Source of the DNA: Entomortierella parvispora | Taxonomy: Eukaryota > Mortierellomycota > Mortierellomycetes > Mortierellales > Mortierellaceae | Assembly: GCA_963573315.1 (NCBI GenBank) | Contig: OY752144.1 | Span: forward strand, 552,501-616,500 | Direction: 5' to 3' | DNA length: 64,000 nt | Shown: positions 13,282 to 23,259 of the stretch, in pieces | Layout: every line of letters begins with the position of its first letter | How positions within the stretch are numbered: position 1 is the stretch's first letter | Notes under the pieces: generated by a model | The model's database searches: none | What the model was told of the DNA's origin: nothing | The model's input: only the letters and a program-made list of their open reading frames with translations | Translations under genes and position numbers: made by a program

Positions 13282-13414
13282 GTTGAGGCGTAGGGCGGCA
13301 ATGTTCCCGCGTCCTCCAGGAAGGCAGACCATTCAACCTGGAGGTTCATGTGGGCGCGACCGCTTTTAGAACTACCACATCGGTGGTAAACGTTCACCAT
13401 CAACTAATCCAATC
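13282..13414. repeat. Direct repeat copy 2 (about 133 bp)
   Basis: Copy 2 of the repeat at 13101-13234. The inverted repeat here reads CCTCCAGG and CCTGGAGG (13313-13344). A base pair that is A-T in copy 1 is G-C here, so pairing is kept. A one-base indel separates the copies near the TTTACC(C)AC segment. Confidence 0.85.
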
Positions 13415-13952
13415 CATGAATAGTAAAAGGGGAAGCTCAAAGTACACCACCTAGCCTTCAATCATTTACCTTCGTCCGGGCTTTGAAGTACTCTCAAGAA
13501 GATTCGTGTGTTGTGTGTGTGTTTGGTGTCTGTGAAAGCATGATGAGTCAAGGCAAGATGGTGAGGTGGTCAGGTTGTGTATTGATGAGCCAAGAAGTAA
13601 CTGATGGCAAAAAGTAAAGTAAGGCGCTGTCAACGCGGCAGAGATTCAGGGATGCAATTACCGCTTCCAAGGACAATGTCTCGAAGAGAAGGGACAGAAA
13701 AGATGAGAGTGGGCGTGAAGAGTGAATGAGAGTGGGTGGGAGTACTGTAATTGAGGTGAAGAGCGAGAGACTGAGGTGAAGAACGAGTGAGAGCGAATGA
13801 ATGTGGAAAGAAACGCGTGCACTTGTGGTTTGGACGCAAACTACCACCAAAGATTTCTGGAAATGGCACATTTATTCTCTAAGGAGGCTGGATGATGGTA
13901 TGACTGAGAGCGATAAAGAACAAGAAGAAAAAAAAAATAATAGAAAAGGTCT

Positions 13953-15872
13953 CTATACCCCTCCACCGCACAGCAGCGCCAGCGCCTGGATGGCATCCAT
14001 CTGGTCTGATGCAAGATCCTCGCCGTTCGGTATTACAATCTCTGGCTCAAGCCGCGCTGCTGGTACTACGGTCGACTGTGGCGCTCCTGCTTCTGAATAA
14101 ACGGCCTTCATTGTCTCTTGATTGTGCTGGGATTGGTCCAACGTGGACGAGGGGTAGTTGGACGGTGGGGAGTGGTGCTGATGCTGGGCTGGGTACGGTG
14201 AGCTTCCGGCCTCATGAACAACAATGGAGGGTCTCCGTTGATCATCCTGCCGTGAGTAGTCATAACTGTCATGATGTTGGTGGTGAGGATGGTGGCGAGG
14301 CGAATAGGAGGCTGTAGTCGTCAACGATACCTTCTGGTCCTGATCTGGTTCCTCCTTCAATTGCCCTGATTCCGACTGAAGTGCGAATACTGCAGATGTG
14401 ATAGCATTCTGCAATGGCGCCATATATCTCTTCGCAGAATCATCTTCTTCGTCTGTTTCTTCGGAAAGAGCATTCCTCAGACGAGAGCCAAATTCTTCCA
14501 CTGTGGGCAATCCCACAGTTGCTGCCGAGAGTGGAGGCGAGTTTTTGGGCGTTGGTTGATGATAGGATGAGAAACGTCTTCCCGTATTTGAATAAGGTGA
14601 TGGAAGGAGCATCCCTCCAGAAGTCGTCGCCGTCAGGGGGCTTGCAGCAGAGTTGGAAGCGGTCGCTATTGTAGCATTGGAGGTGTTGACGAAAGTCGAA
14701 GATTGAGACTGAAGATTGGAATTGGCAGGCATGGTTGATCCGACCTTGTAGTGGTTCTTGGGGAAAGTGTCTGTAGCGATCGAGTAACGTCGGAACGAAA
14801 AGTTCAAGAGTCGCTTTGATCCAATTGCCTTCCAGTCCTCATCCTCGGTCACAGAGGGACTGTCTGTTGCGTTGCCATCCTCCGCCTTGACAGATGGGTT
14901 GTTGCTTCCTGAGGCTACAGAGCCATTCACAACTACTTCCGGTTGAACCGGTTGCGTCGCCATCTGCCATCGACCCCGTCCCATAGCACGGAAGAGTGGG
15001 TTAGACTCCAAAGCTGCCGTCAAATCGGCTTGCCAGGCATCCCCTGGGGCATTTTGATAGATCGGATAGTTGTCGTGGACCCAAGCGTAAATTTCTCTGA
15101 TTGTCTTTTGTTTGGGCGAAGCCTCAAACATTTGCACAAGAAGATTGCACCAGGCCTCCATTGACATACTGCACTCGTCTTGGAGGCTTGCTGGCGGTGA
15201 TCGTGTCCTAGGCCGACTGGCGTGTGCTCCCGAGGCCTTCCGCTTGAGTTTTCTGGCCTGTGCTCCAGAGTGTTCTTGCTTGAACCTTTGGATTTCCTCC
15301 GCCGAAAGGGTCGGTGAGTCTGCATCCAGTAGATCAAGGTGTCTGTCAATGTATCGTATCCTAGTCCCGGTTGGTGGGTCCTGTGGTTGGTGATCCTGCT
15401 GGTCATATGACGGTTGATGATTGTACCGGGTTCCTCCATTGCCGTCAGTATGCGTGTGGCTCTGGTCATCCTCCTCGTCGTCGTCTTCTTCCATATCCTC
15501 ATCCTCCTCATCACCAGAGCCCTCGCTATCCCGACGACCCTCTTCAGATTTGAGACTCTCGAGATGAACCAAAGCTCTCCTGGGGATGAAGGTCCAGGTA
15601 CTCCTGCCGTTCTGTCGGAAGCATTCGTACGAGTTCAGGGTGGTCTTCACACTAGTTTGCATCGTATGAGTGTCATGGCGGTAGTAAGGATAGGCCTGCA
15701 TGATCCAGTTGTAGAGCTCTGACTCTCGATAGGTCAAGGTCTCCTCAAAGTTGCTTTTGAAGGCATTGACCAGGATCAAGAACCAGCTCTCGTTGGGCTT
15801 TTCAGACCGACGAGGTTTCCGTTTGGCGAGCTGAGGTGAAGTCGTCGCCGTGGGGCTGCTTGACGAAGACAT
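13953..15872 (-). CDS. Protein with two divergent forkhead-like winged-helix domains
   Basis: Probable nuclear DNA-binding protein of 639 residues in one exon. Domain 1 (about 25-98) follows the forkhead plan: a KPNESWFLILVNAF opening, ELYNWIMQAYPYYR for helix 2, a helix 3 beginning MQTSVKTTLN, and STWTFIP at the end. Domain 2 (about 234-306) has SMEAWCNLLVQMF, EIYAWVHDNYPIY, AWQADLTAALESNPLF and RGRWQM. In both copies the forkhead recognition helix (family consensus WQNSIRHNLS) is altered and its DNA-contacting His is missing. Between the domains lie an acidic stretch and basic clusters; the rest is Ser/Gln/His-rich and probably disordered. The first in-frame ATG was chosen, because the open upstream extension has no earlier ATG and looks like 5' UTR. 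Target genes are unknown. Confidence 0.75.
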   Translation of the reverse strand: MSSSSSPTATTSPQLAKRKPRRSEKPNESWFLILVNAFKSNFEETLTYRESELYNWIMQAYPYYRHDTHTMQTSVKTTLNSYECFRQNGRSTWTFIPRRALVHLESLKSEEGRRDSEGSGDEEDEDMEEDDDEEDDQSHTHTDGNGGTRYNHQPSYDQQDHQPQDPPTGTRIRYIDRHLDLLDADSPTLSAEEIQRFKQEHSGAQARKLKRKASGAHASRPRTRSPPASLQDECSMSMEAWCNLLVQMFEASPKQKTIREIYAWVHDNYPIYQNAPGDAWQADLTAALESNPLFRAMGRGRWQMATQPVQPEVVVNGSVASGSNNPSVKAEDGNATDSPSVTEDEDWKAIGSKRLLNFSFRRYSIATDTFPKNHYKVGSTMPANSNLQSQSSTFVNTSNATIATASNSAASPLTATTSGGMLLPSPYSNTGRRFSSYHQPTPKNSPPLSAATVGLPTVEEFGSRLRNALSEETDEEDDSAKRYMAPLQNAITSAVFALQSESGQLKEEPDQDQKVSLTTTASYSPRHHPHHQHHDSYDYSRQDDQRRPSIVVHEAGSSPYPAQHQHHSPPSNYPSSTLDQSQHNQETMKAVYSEAGAPQSTVVPAARLEPEIVIPNGEDLASDQMDAIQALALLCGGGV

Positions 15873-16613
15873 TGTGGGGCTGCAGTTGCTTCCCGGGGGC
15901 TCTAAGGTAGGAGGAAGGGTGCACGGGTGAAGAGGGAGGGAGGGTTGCGGAAACAAAGGTGGGGCAGAGTGGGGAGGAAGCCAAAAGAAAGAGGCTGGCT
16001 TGGAAGTGAAAAAAAGCGAAGGGGCGAGCGTTCGGTGTGTGGAAAGAGTGGGGAGGTTTGCGGCTGTGAAGGGAATGGTGGCAATGAGCGAGCAAGCGGG
16101 CAAGTAAGAGGAATGGAGATGAGCACAGAGTTAGGAGCAATGGGAGGAGGGAGGGATGATGGGCATGGATGAATGAAGGAGCGAACTTGTTTATTTTAGA
16201 ACAAGCCACAGACGGCTGACTCCTCTTTCTGTTGGTATGGTTGGCCTCCCTTTTATCCCTCCCCCCTCTCTGTTTTTGCCCCTTTGTGCCGCCCGTCGCA
16301 TGCTTTCTGTTTCGAGGCAACGTGCTGTGGCGTTGCTTTGTCATTCATTTTGAACTTGGAGTGATGAGTGTATGTAGGAGCAGTGTGTCTATCGCTATTA
16401 GAAAAAATAAATCAAGAAAAGATATCGAACCCATTCAAGGCAATGAGTGTGAGAGCATCGTTGTCACCAACAGGGAAAAGGAGAGGAAAGCGATGGGATC
16501 ACACACACCAACCGGATACGAAGGAACATGAAGAAGAACGAGGAGAAGGAAAGACGAAAGAATAAAGAGAGGAGCTGATGCAGAAAAGATGTCGCAACTT
16601 TTATACATGTTTT
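15873..16613. other. Intergenic region between two minus-strand genes (741 bp)
   Basis: It holds the 5' flank of the forkhead-like gene and the 3' flank of the RhoGAP gene. The part next to the forkhead start is purine-rich on the plus strand. No coding frame, RNA gene or clear core promoter motif was seen. Confidence 0.5.
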
Positions 16614-19600
16614 TCATTCTGTCGCTTCGCCAATGATCCGAAGATCCTCGTCCGACAGTTCTACTTCTGAGATCAGGGTGGAGACAAAAGCTCTCTCGGC
16701 TTGCAAATGGCCCATCAACATTGGGGCATCGTCACTTGAGCATTGAAGCAGCGTCGGTGCGAATACCATGGCTAGGTTGGAAAGACTCATCTTTGTCGCC
16801 TCCCTGACCTTGGGATCATTAAACGTCTACCGAAAAAACATGTACAGATTCAGGAGACGCGACTTTGAAAATCAAGGTCCACACTAGCGTCTTTGCAACA
16901 AATTGTACGTGTCTCAACGTACCTTCAGAAACGACACCAGATACACAATCATCTCTTTGTGCCAAAGAGGCAACATGGAGATAACCTTGGCTACGGCGTC
17001 CTTGTCCTGAGAGCCTTGGATGCACTGTTGGTACAAATCGTAGGGTATGACGGGTTCTGGTAGATCACGTATCCATAGTCGCAGCAAAGAGCATGGTACA
17101 TGAGGATCTGTGATGCTTCCAATGTCATAGTTGCCGAGCTCTATCCTTGCCCTCTATATCGATAGCAAAGAGTAACAGCGAGGATGTTCTTTCCAGAGTT
17201 AATAGGGCACATTCTTATCACTCGTCTTTTCTTCAAATTTGTTATCAAGATAAACGAACCAGCTCTGCCACCGAACCGAGATCGCCAGAGATACGAAAGA
17301 TGCCCTCGGTCTTAAGTCCACCCAATTGCACCACGCTCTCTTTCAAAAACACCATAAGGCGTGGAACCCGCCACGCGGCCCACTCGCCACCAGCAGCCAT
17401 CTGGCGACTCATCAATTTCTCCAGGGTCGCCTCAAAGACACTAGGTCTGAAGGCAGCCTCCTGGGCTCGCGCAATCTCGACCAAGGTCAGTTGCTTGGCT
17501 CTAGATCCTCGTTTACTGATTCGACGGAGCAGGTCATGACAGTGTTGGGCCATCACTGGGATCGGGTGCAACGATGTAGTTGCGTGCTGATTCAAAAACG
17601 AGGCCAGATAATCATGCAGGTTCTTGGAAGGGGAAAACGTAATGAGCAAGATCGTAAATAGATGCCAGCCTTTGATACTTCCTTCCCTATGCAACCAGAG
17701 AAAAAGTAGTTATTACAAAAGTAAAAAAAAAAAAACTAGGCGGAAGAACCATGTTGCGCCATTGACGATGTGATTTGTCACAGCCGTGGGAAGATACGCG
17801 GCTCACTCACCTGCTTGGGTTTTCCGTCAGTTGCTTGCACAATTGTACGTAGATCTCGTCCCGAAGTTCACCGTGATCAAGACCCTTCTTGATTAGTTCC
17901 AGAACCAACTTGATGTCTTCCTCGGACTGGATTGAGAGGTCGACACAGGTCTCTCCCAACTCCACCCCGGTTGGCCCCACGTATCCGTTTCCTTTGCGCT
18001 CACCCATCAGCTTTTGGATGATCTTGAAACAACGTAACGCGTCCTTCTGGACCCCGCGCTTGTTAAAGACCATCAAAGGTTGACTGAGCGGACTCTTTTG
18101 ATGAAGCAACATTTTTTCCATTGGCACCTTCCGTCGGAAGAGTCCTTTCTTGTGGGTCGAAAAGTACTTTTGAGCAAAGCCTGCAATCCTGAATTGAGAT
18201 ATCGACGATTGCAGTTCAGCCGGCAAGGCTGGATGGGTTCCTGGAGGGAAGACGCTGCCACCGACTTGAGGACGATAGGGCTGAACAACCTGGACCCCGT
18301 CTCCTCTTCCAGACAGCGGTCGAGACACCGGTGGGGGACTGACAGTCATTTTGCGAAGGGCCTCCTGCTGCTGCTCCATGATCATCGGTGACATCTTTCT
18401 GGCGGCATCATCGTTCGCAATAGGCGCCCCAATGCCATACTTTCGAGCTCTCTCTGCAATCTGAAAGCTCTTGCGAGCGGGCTGAAGGGCTCCATCGCCG
18501 CTGCTACTTTCCTGACCTCCATTCCCTGGGATCCCGATGGCCCTAACAGACGTCGGTGGATGAGGAGTTGAGAGTGGCATGGCAAGGTTGGGTACAGCAG
18601 AGTTGGGCCGATGTTGGATCGCCACCGGCTGGGTCACAGAAGCGACCGAATGTCTATTCAGGGTGAGGGAAGCAGCCCTTTGAAAGGTGGAAACGAATGA
18701 ATTGGTCGAAGGGGTTTGAGGTTGTTGTTGGTGCTGTTGCTGTTGTTGTTGGAAGCCATTTTTGGATCTATTTCTCCAGTTGGCAATATCCCTGAATCCA
18801 GACGCAGAAGAGGTGGGCGAGACAGGAGGAGATGTTTCGCTGGCTGGCATGGTGTCTATCCCTATATCTTTTGTCTGAAAGGTGGGTGAAGATGTCTCCC
18901 GGGCAGTATTTAAAGGGATGGCACCCGCTTGCTTGGACATGTCTTTGGATGGGCTGACTGGACTAACAGGACTAACTGGACTGATGAGGCTGATACCATG
19001 GGTCCCATTACTGCCGTGGATGCTGCCAACGGCTGCGCCTGCCTGTGCAATGGCAAGTCTTTCGATGTTTCGTCTGTCTATGGCTGTAGCAGGATCCTGA
19101 GACCCGACAGCGGCCACTGCCGCAGAGAGATGAAGCGAGAGTCTTTGACCAATAACGGATTTCTGTCAAACGGATCAAGCAAGGACATTTTAGTATTCTC
19201 TCCCCTCTTTTAAAGACAACGAATATTAAAGAGTGAAGACGGGGTATGTTCAAAACGCGGTCAGACAAGACACCAAGGAAAAGAACCCCTCTTACTTGAA
19301 TGGCAGTCAAGGAGATGATGCTTGTACTATCCTGCGGTCGCTCCCACTCTGTCTGACCCGTCTTTGTATTGTAATAGTATGGGAGGTTGTGCATGTCGTC
19401 AAAGAGCTCCCACCATTCGCCTGCGGGATCCCGGCGTTGACTTAAAAAAGTTCAAAGAGAACCCAAGCAAGAATAAACAAAGAACGAGTGCATTAATTAG
19501 CTGTATGCACGCAATTGAAGCTTGGGAGCCTGGGAACCAAACGCGCGTGGTCGCCTGTTCTAACTTCCGATCGCCACTTACATCACAGCACCTTCTGGCA

Positions 19601-19829
19601 GGGACCAGTCGCACTCCCCACTAGCCTAAAAAGTAAAGGGGCAGTCTTGGTCAATGAGAGTGTTCATTTCGTCGATGCATCGGCGAATGAGAAAACGGGC
19701 ATTAGCGACCCACGGAGTCCAACGGAGTCCAAGGGTGCGTCTTGAACGTACCAGATTGGCGTAAAAAGTGTTTCGTGATTCTGGATCCGTTATCTCGACC
19801 CAGATAGGCTCGGAAAGGGCAAGGGCCAT
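16614..19829 (-). CDS. WW-MyTH4-RhoGAP protein, ARHGAP39/Vilse type
   Basis: GTPase-activating protein for Rho-family GTPases at the actin or membrane cortex. Seven exons: 19829-19752, 19625-19582, 19440-19296, 19162-17811, 17686-17260, 17153-16923 and 16826-16614, giving about 829 residues. A first WW domain spans exons 1-2 (IWVEITDPES to ECDWSLPEG). A second is in exon 3 (EWWELFDDMHNLPYYYN to TEWERPQ). A long Ser/Pro/Gln-rich linker follows, with SPV repeats and a glutamine-rich stretch. MyTH4 is near 400-535 and RhoGAP near 560-800. The arginine finger lies in TEGIFRISGD, and DPHVP and PEPVIP motifs follow. This is the domain order of animal ARHGAP39. The intron 5 donor is GTTCGT; its exact position is the least certain junction, with a three-residue alternative. 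Confidence 0.93.
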
Positions 19830-21217
19830 TGTTGTTTGTTTAGGGGGCCAGGCTACTGGTCCTGTGGCGTTGGGGGGTGGGCGTGGAGGCGGTGTCGTGT
19901 CGTGTCTGTGCTTAAATTGCGCTTTGTTCAGAATGAAATGCACCGTTTGATCGTTCAAGTCGTTGGCGATAACAGGTGGAATAAAATACTTCTCGGGCCA
20001 AATGCAGTCGTTATCTCGAAGAGTTGGATTGGAGAGGAAGGAGGTGGTGGTGTTGACCACACTAGTGATATTTGGAGAAGACGGGTGGAGTAAAATAAAA
20101 AAAAGTGAACTAGGAAAACGAAACCTGTGGTTGCAAGTGAGGTCAGTTGTGGCTTGAAGATTTCAAAGCAGGAATAGCTCTGGAGGCGGTGATGAGAAAA
20201 TGAGAAGAGACGTCCAGTGCAAGAGGTGTGGGATTGTGTCGTGTCCAACGAAAGGGGGAGAGGAAAGGACGATGAAGGTGAACGAACGAGGACGAGAGAA
20301 AAAAAAAAAAAGGTTGTCGATAACGGGGGATCCCCACGGCAACCAGGTTCAGGATAGCAAGGGCAGCAGTGTAGTCAAAATTGGGTCAATTCCATGTTCT
20401 ATTCAAGAACGATGTGAACATAGTAAAATATCAAGGAGTGGAGGTATCAACTGGATGGAGGTGAGCGAGCAAGTGAAGCAAAAGGAAGGACGGAAAGAAA
20501 AAAGGAGGAGGATGAGGAGGGAAGCAATCAACTCAGCAGCGTGCTGTTGCACGGCGTGATCAGCCTGTGTACCTCTTGCCTTTTTTTATCCCTCTCTCTC
20601 CTGCCGATGCGGAGGTCACGTCCGCCCTCTTTGTTGTCTATGACCTTTTGACATGTCCATTCTGTCCACTCTGTCCACTCTGTCCAATCAACCAAGCTTG
20701 GCAACAAAGCGTGACTGAGCTGCTCAAAAAATCCAGTAGACCGCGTCGCCCGCTCTCTGTTGCTGTGCATGTTGCATCCATCCAACCCGAAAACTCGGCA
20801 ACCGAGTTTAAACTCGAATACAGATCGACGATCCTCATCGGTTCGTCATAGGGGAGACAAGGCCTGTCCTTTGTCGATCCATTGCATAGATGAGGCGACG
20901 GGGTTCACAGGGCGGTCCTTTGTACTGTCGGTTGGTTGATTTCCAATTGTGCTTGCAGCGTGAGGCCTCAGGGACGATCGGCAGGAGCAAAAAAGCGCAA
21001 AAAAGAATCAAAGGTTCATTTTTTTGCCACCAAAGACAACTTTGCGAAGGCAGTCACGGTTCCGCCGACAGGCGAGATAAACACTCCACATTGGGAATGA
21101 TCGCTTCACTCTTTCCTCGAGGACCATGAGCGCCATGCGGATATCCCATTGCAGAGCACTGCAGCCAGGTAGCGAGAATTGCCCCTTATACATATGGCCC
21201 GAGTGGAATGGTGACTG
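19830..21217. promoter_or_regulatory. Divergent intergenic region, RhoGAP (-) and Mtf2-like (+)
   Basis: 1388 bp between two outward-facing start codons. It contains homopurine tracts, GA-rich DNA and a short tandem of a CTGTCCACT unit at 20662-20686. Open frames near 19.83-20.06 kb in frame with the RhoGAP lack an ATG and were taken as 5' leader. No RNA gene was recognised. Confidence 0.35.
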
Positions 21218-23227
21218 ATGAAAACAATTCGATTAAACGTGGCGACCATTCCAACCCTCTCTCTTTCCTTCGCTATAGTACAACGGACAATATGCCTGAG
21301 CAGGACACCGCTTCGCCCATTTTCCCGATCCTTAGCAACCTCTTCCTCTCCTGTAACCGAAGACATTGAAGGCAATGATGATATCAAAAAAAGCGATAGA
21401 AGTAACGACGCCACCACCACAGCCACACCTACTACTACCAACGAGAATGATTCACCGTTGACGACAGAGACGACAACGTCAACAACAGCCCCTGCAGCAG
21501 CGACTGATGACGGATTGGCGAATCAAACCACGGAAGACTTTTACAAAAAGTTCAATCTTAAACCCTCGGTGGAAGTTGGTATCCGAGCCAGTCGACGAGA
21601 AAAGAAGAAGAGACTGCAATTAGAACAGGAAGCCGAACTCAGCCAAGAATCCCAGACAGGCGCCGAAAAGATTCAGCGACTCTTTGAAAAACTTCAGCTC
21701 GGAAAGGACAGCACCGTCAAGAAGACCAGCCCGTCGTCAATTTATCCGGAGGAAGGAGCAGTAGGTGCAGCGAGCACGACAGCATCGTCCACTCCAGAAA
21801 GCCGCGAGACAGTCAAGAAAGTTTCAGAGTCATGGAAGTTCCTGTTTGACGAAGGCGATCTGAAGGAGGCGAGTAAAAAGGAAGAGAGCAAGACAGACTC
21901 TTCTTCTTCATCCTCACAAGCAGAGATGTTGGACACGATACCTGGAGCTTCAAATCTCTTCCCAACCATTTCCAACCACCATTTGACTTCTACGACTCTT
22001 GCTACCTCGGACCCAGAGTCTGGAGAGGACGGCACAGCGATAAAGACATCGTATGGCCAAGTATCTCTGGATAGATGGAAGGACCCAAAATTGAAGACGG
22101 CCGAGAGAGACGCATTCAAAGCTCTGTTTTCGTCCTTGTTTGAGAAAAAGCCAGTCAGCAAGAATACCAGCCCAGGCGGCAAAGTCCAGTCCTTGTTTTC
22201 CAACTTTAACCGCACAGGAATGGACTCGACCACCGACAGCAACAACAGCGACATTGACAGCGAATCTCGGCTTGATAGTGGTGATGGCACCGTAGGCTTG
22301 GAGTCTCCTTCGTCCCCTGAGGATGAAGATCCCATGCAAGTCCTCCGCCGTCAAGTCGAGAATCTTTCAAAGCGCGTAGATCCCATCTACCTGGAGCGGA
22401 AACCAAAGACTTCTAGTTTTCAAGCCATGGAGAGCACAGTTGGTCCTCAGGATTGGATGAACAAGGACGCGACTCTACCCCAGGAAAACTCGCTGTTTGC
22501 GTCAATCCGTGATGAGAACAAAGTGGCGATTCGAATGCGCAAGGAACTGGAGGAGAAACAAAATGACATTGTCAAGGTCAAGGAGTTTGTCGATGAATTG
22601 ATTTCGCCGTATATGGAAAAGTCACTGTCTAGCACCTATTCCAACGGACAGGCAAAGCCTTCGGTCCTGAGCCTAGATGCTCTTTTGTCCCAGTCGATTC
22701 TGGCAGCATCTTCAGCCAGGATCAGCGCTTCCGATTTTGGAGCTCGGGTCAAACCGCAGACACAGGAAAGGTCACTGCATCCATGGATGGGAAATGCGCT
22801 GGTGGAGCATACACGTCGACAAGGTCTATCAGTTTTTATTCGCGCTGTCAGGACGGAATCCTTCAAGGCTTTGATCAAGTGTAGATGGGGCAGTTGGCAA
22901 GATAGCGCTGGTTGTTTGGAGATTCTGAAAGAAATGCAAAGAAGCGGAGCCTTGCTTGATGCTGAAACCAGGAGTATTGTCCGAGCCATGTCCAGGGATC
23001 TCGAGATGGCGTCGCCTGCTCCTCCCGTCTCGGATGAACATGGATCGGTTCAGTATGGGTGGGGCGAGGAGGAACAGGCCCTACCTGTGCATGAGATGTT
23101 GGAGATTGTCAACAGTGCGCAGGAAGACCGATCGGTCGCCACAGAGATGAAGCGTTGGGCAAGGCGCAACACGGAAGCCAACCATTACTCTTCGAGCACA
23201 AAATCAAGCCCTCGGTCATCAAGGTGA
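21218..23227 (+). CDS. Mitochondrial Mtf2-like protein
   Basis: Single-exon protein of 669 residues. The first 45 residues are basic, Ser/Thr-rich and free of acids, with repeated Arg and Leu, as in a mitochondrial targeting peptide. Residues about 60-520 are Ser/Thr/Glu-rich and low in conservation signals. The segment near 525-591 (ALVEHTRRQGLSVFIRAVR, then FKALIKCRWGSWQD, then GCLEILKEMQRSGALLD) resembles the C-terminal domain of fungal Mtf2-like proteins. Those act on mitochondrial transcripts and their translation. The match is by eye and the function is inferred from the family. The stop lies 32 bp from the stop of the convergent fucosyltransferase gene. Confidence 0.65.
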   Translation: MKTIRLNVATIPTLSLSFAIVQRTICLSRTPLRPFSRSLATSSSPVTEDIEGNDDIKKSDRSNDATTTATPTTTNENDSPLTTETTTSTTAPAAATDDGLANQTTEDFYKKFNLKPSVEVGIRASRREKKKRLQLEQEAELSQESQTGAEKIQRLFEKLQLGKDSTVKKTSPSSIYPEEGAVGAASTTASSTPESRETVKKVSESWKFLFDEGDLKEASKKEESKTDSSSSSSQAEMLDTIPGASNLFPTISNHHLTSTTLATSDPESGEDGTAIKTSYGQVSLDRWKDPKLKTAERDAFKALFSSLFEKKPVSKNTSPGGKVQSLFSNFNRTGMDSTTDSNNSDIDSESRLDSGDGTVGLESPSSPEDEDPMQVLRRQVENLSKRVDPIYLERKPKTSSFQAMESTVGPQDWMNKDATLPQENSLFASIRDENKVAIRMRKELEEKQNDIVKVKEFVDELISPYMEKSLSSTYSNGQAKPSVLSLDALLSQSILAASSARISASDFGARVKPQTQERSLHPWMGNALVEHTRRQGLSVFIRAVRTESFKALIKCRWGSWQDSAGCLEILKEMQRSGALLDAETRSIVRAMSRDLEMASPAPPVSDEHGSVQYGWGEEEQALPVHEMLEIVNSAQEDRSVATEMKRWARRNTEANHYSSSTKSSPRSSR

Positions 23228-23241
23228 TAGAGCTTTTTCAC

Positions 23242-23247
23242 AATAAA
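23242..23247 (+). terminator. Poly(A) signal AATAAA of the Mtf2-like gene
   Basis: Canonical AATAAA 15 bp after the stop codon. Cleavage some 15-30 bp downstream would fall at or inside the 3' end of the opposing fucosyltransferase coding region. Confidence 0.6.
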
Positions 23248-23259
23248 AAGTTTATATTA

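Noticed and set aside
21742-22335. 197-codon minus-strand frame
   Set aside because: Antisense to the Ser/Glu-rich part of the Mtf2-like gene; codon bias of that gene explains the open antisense frame.
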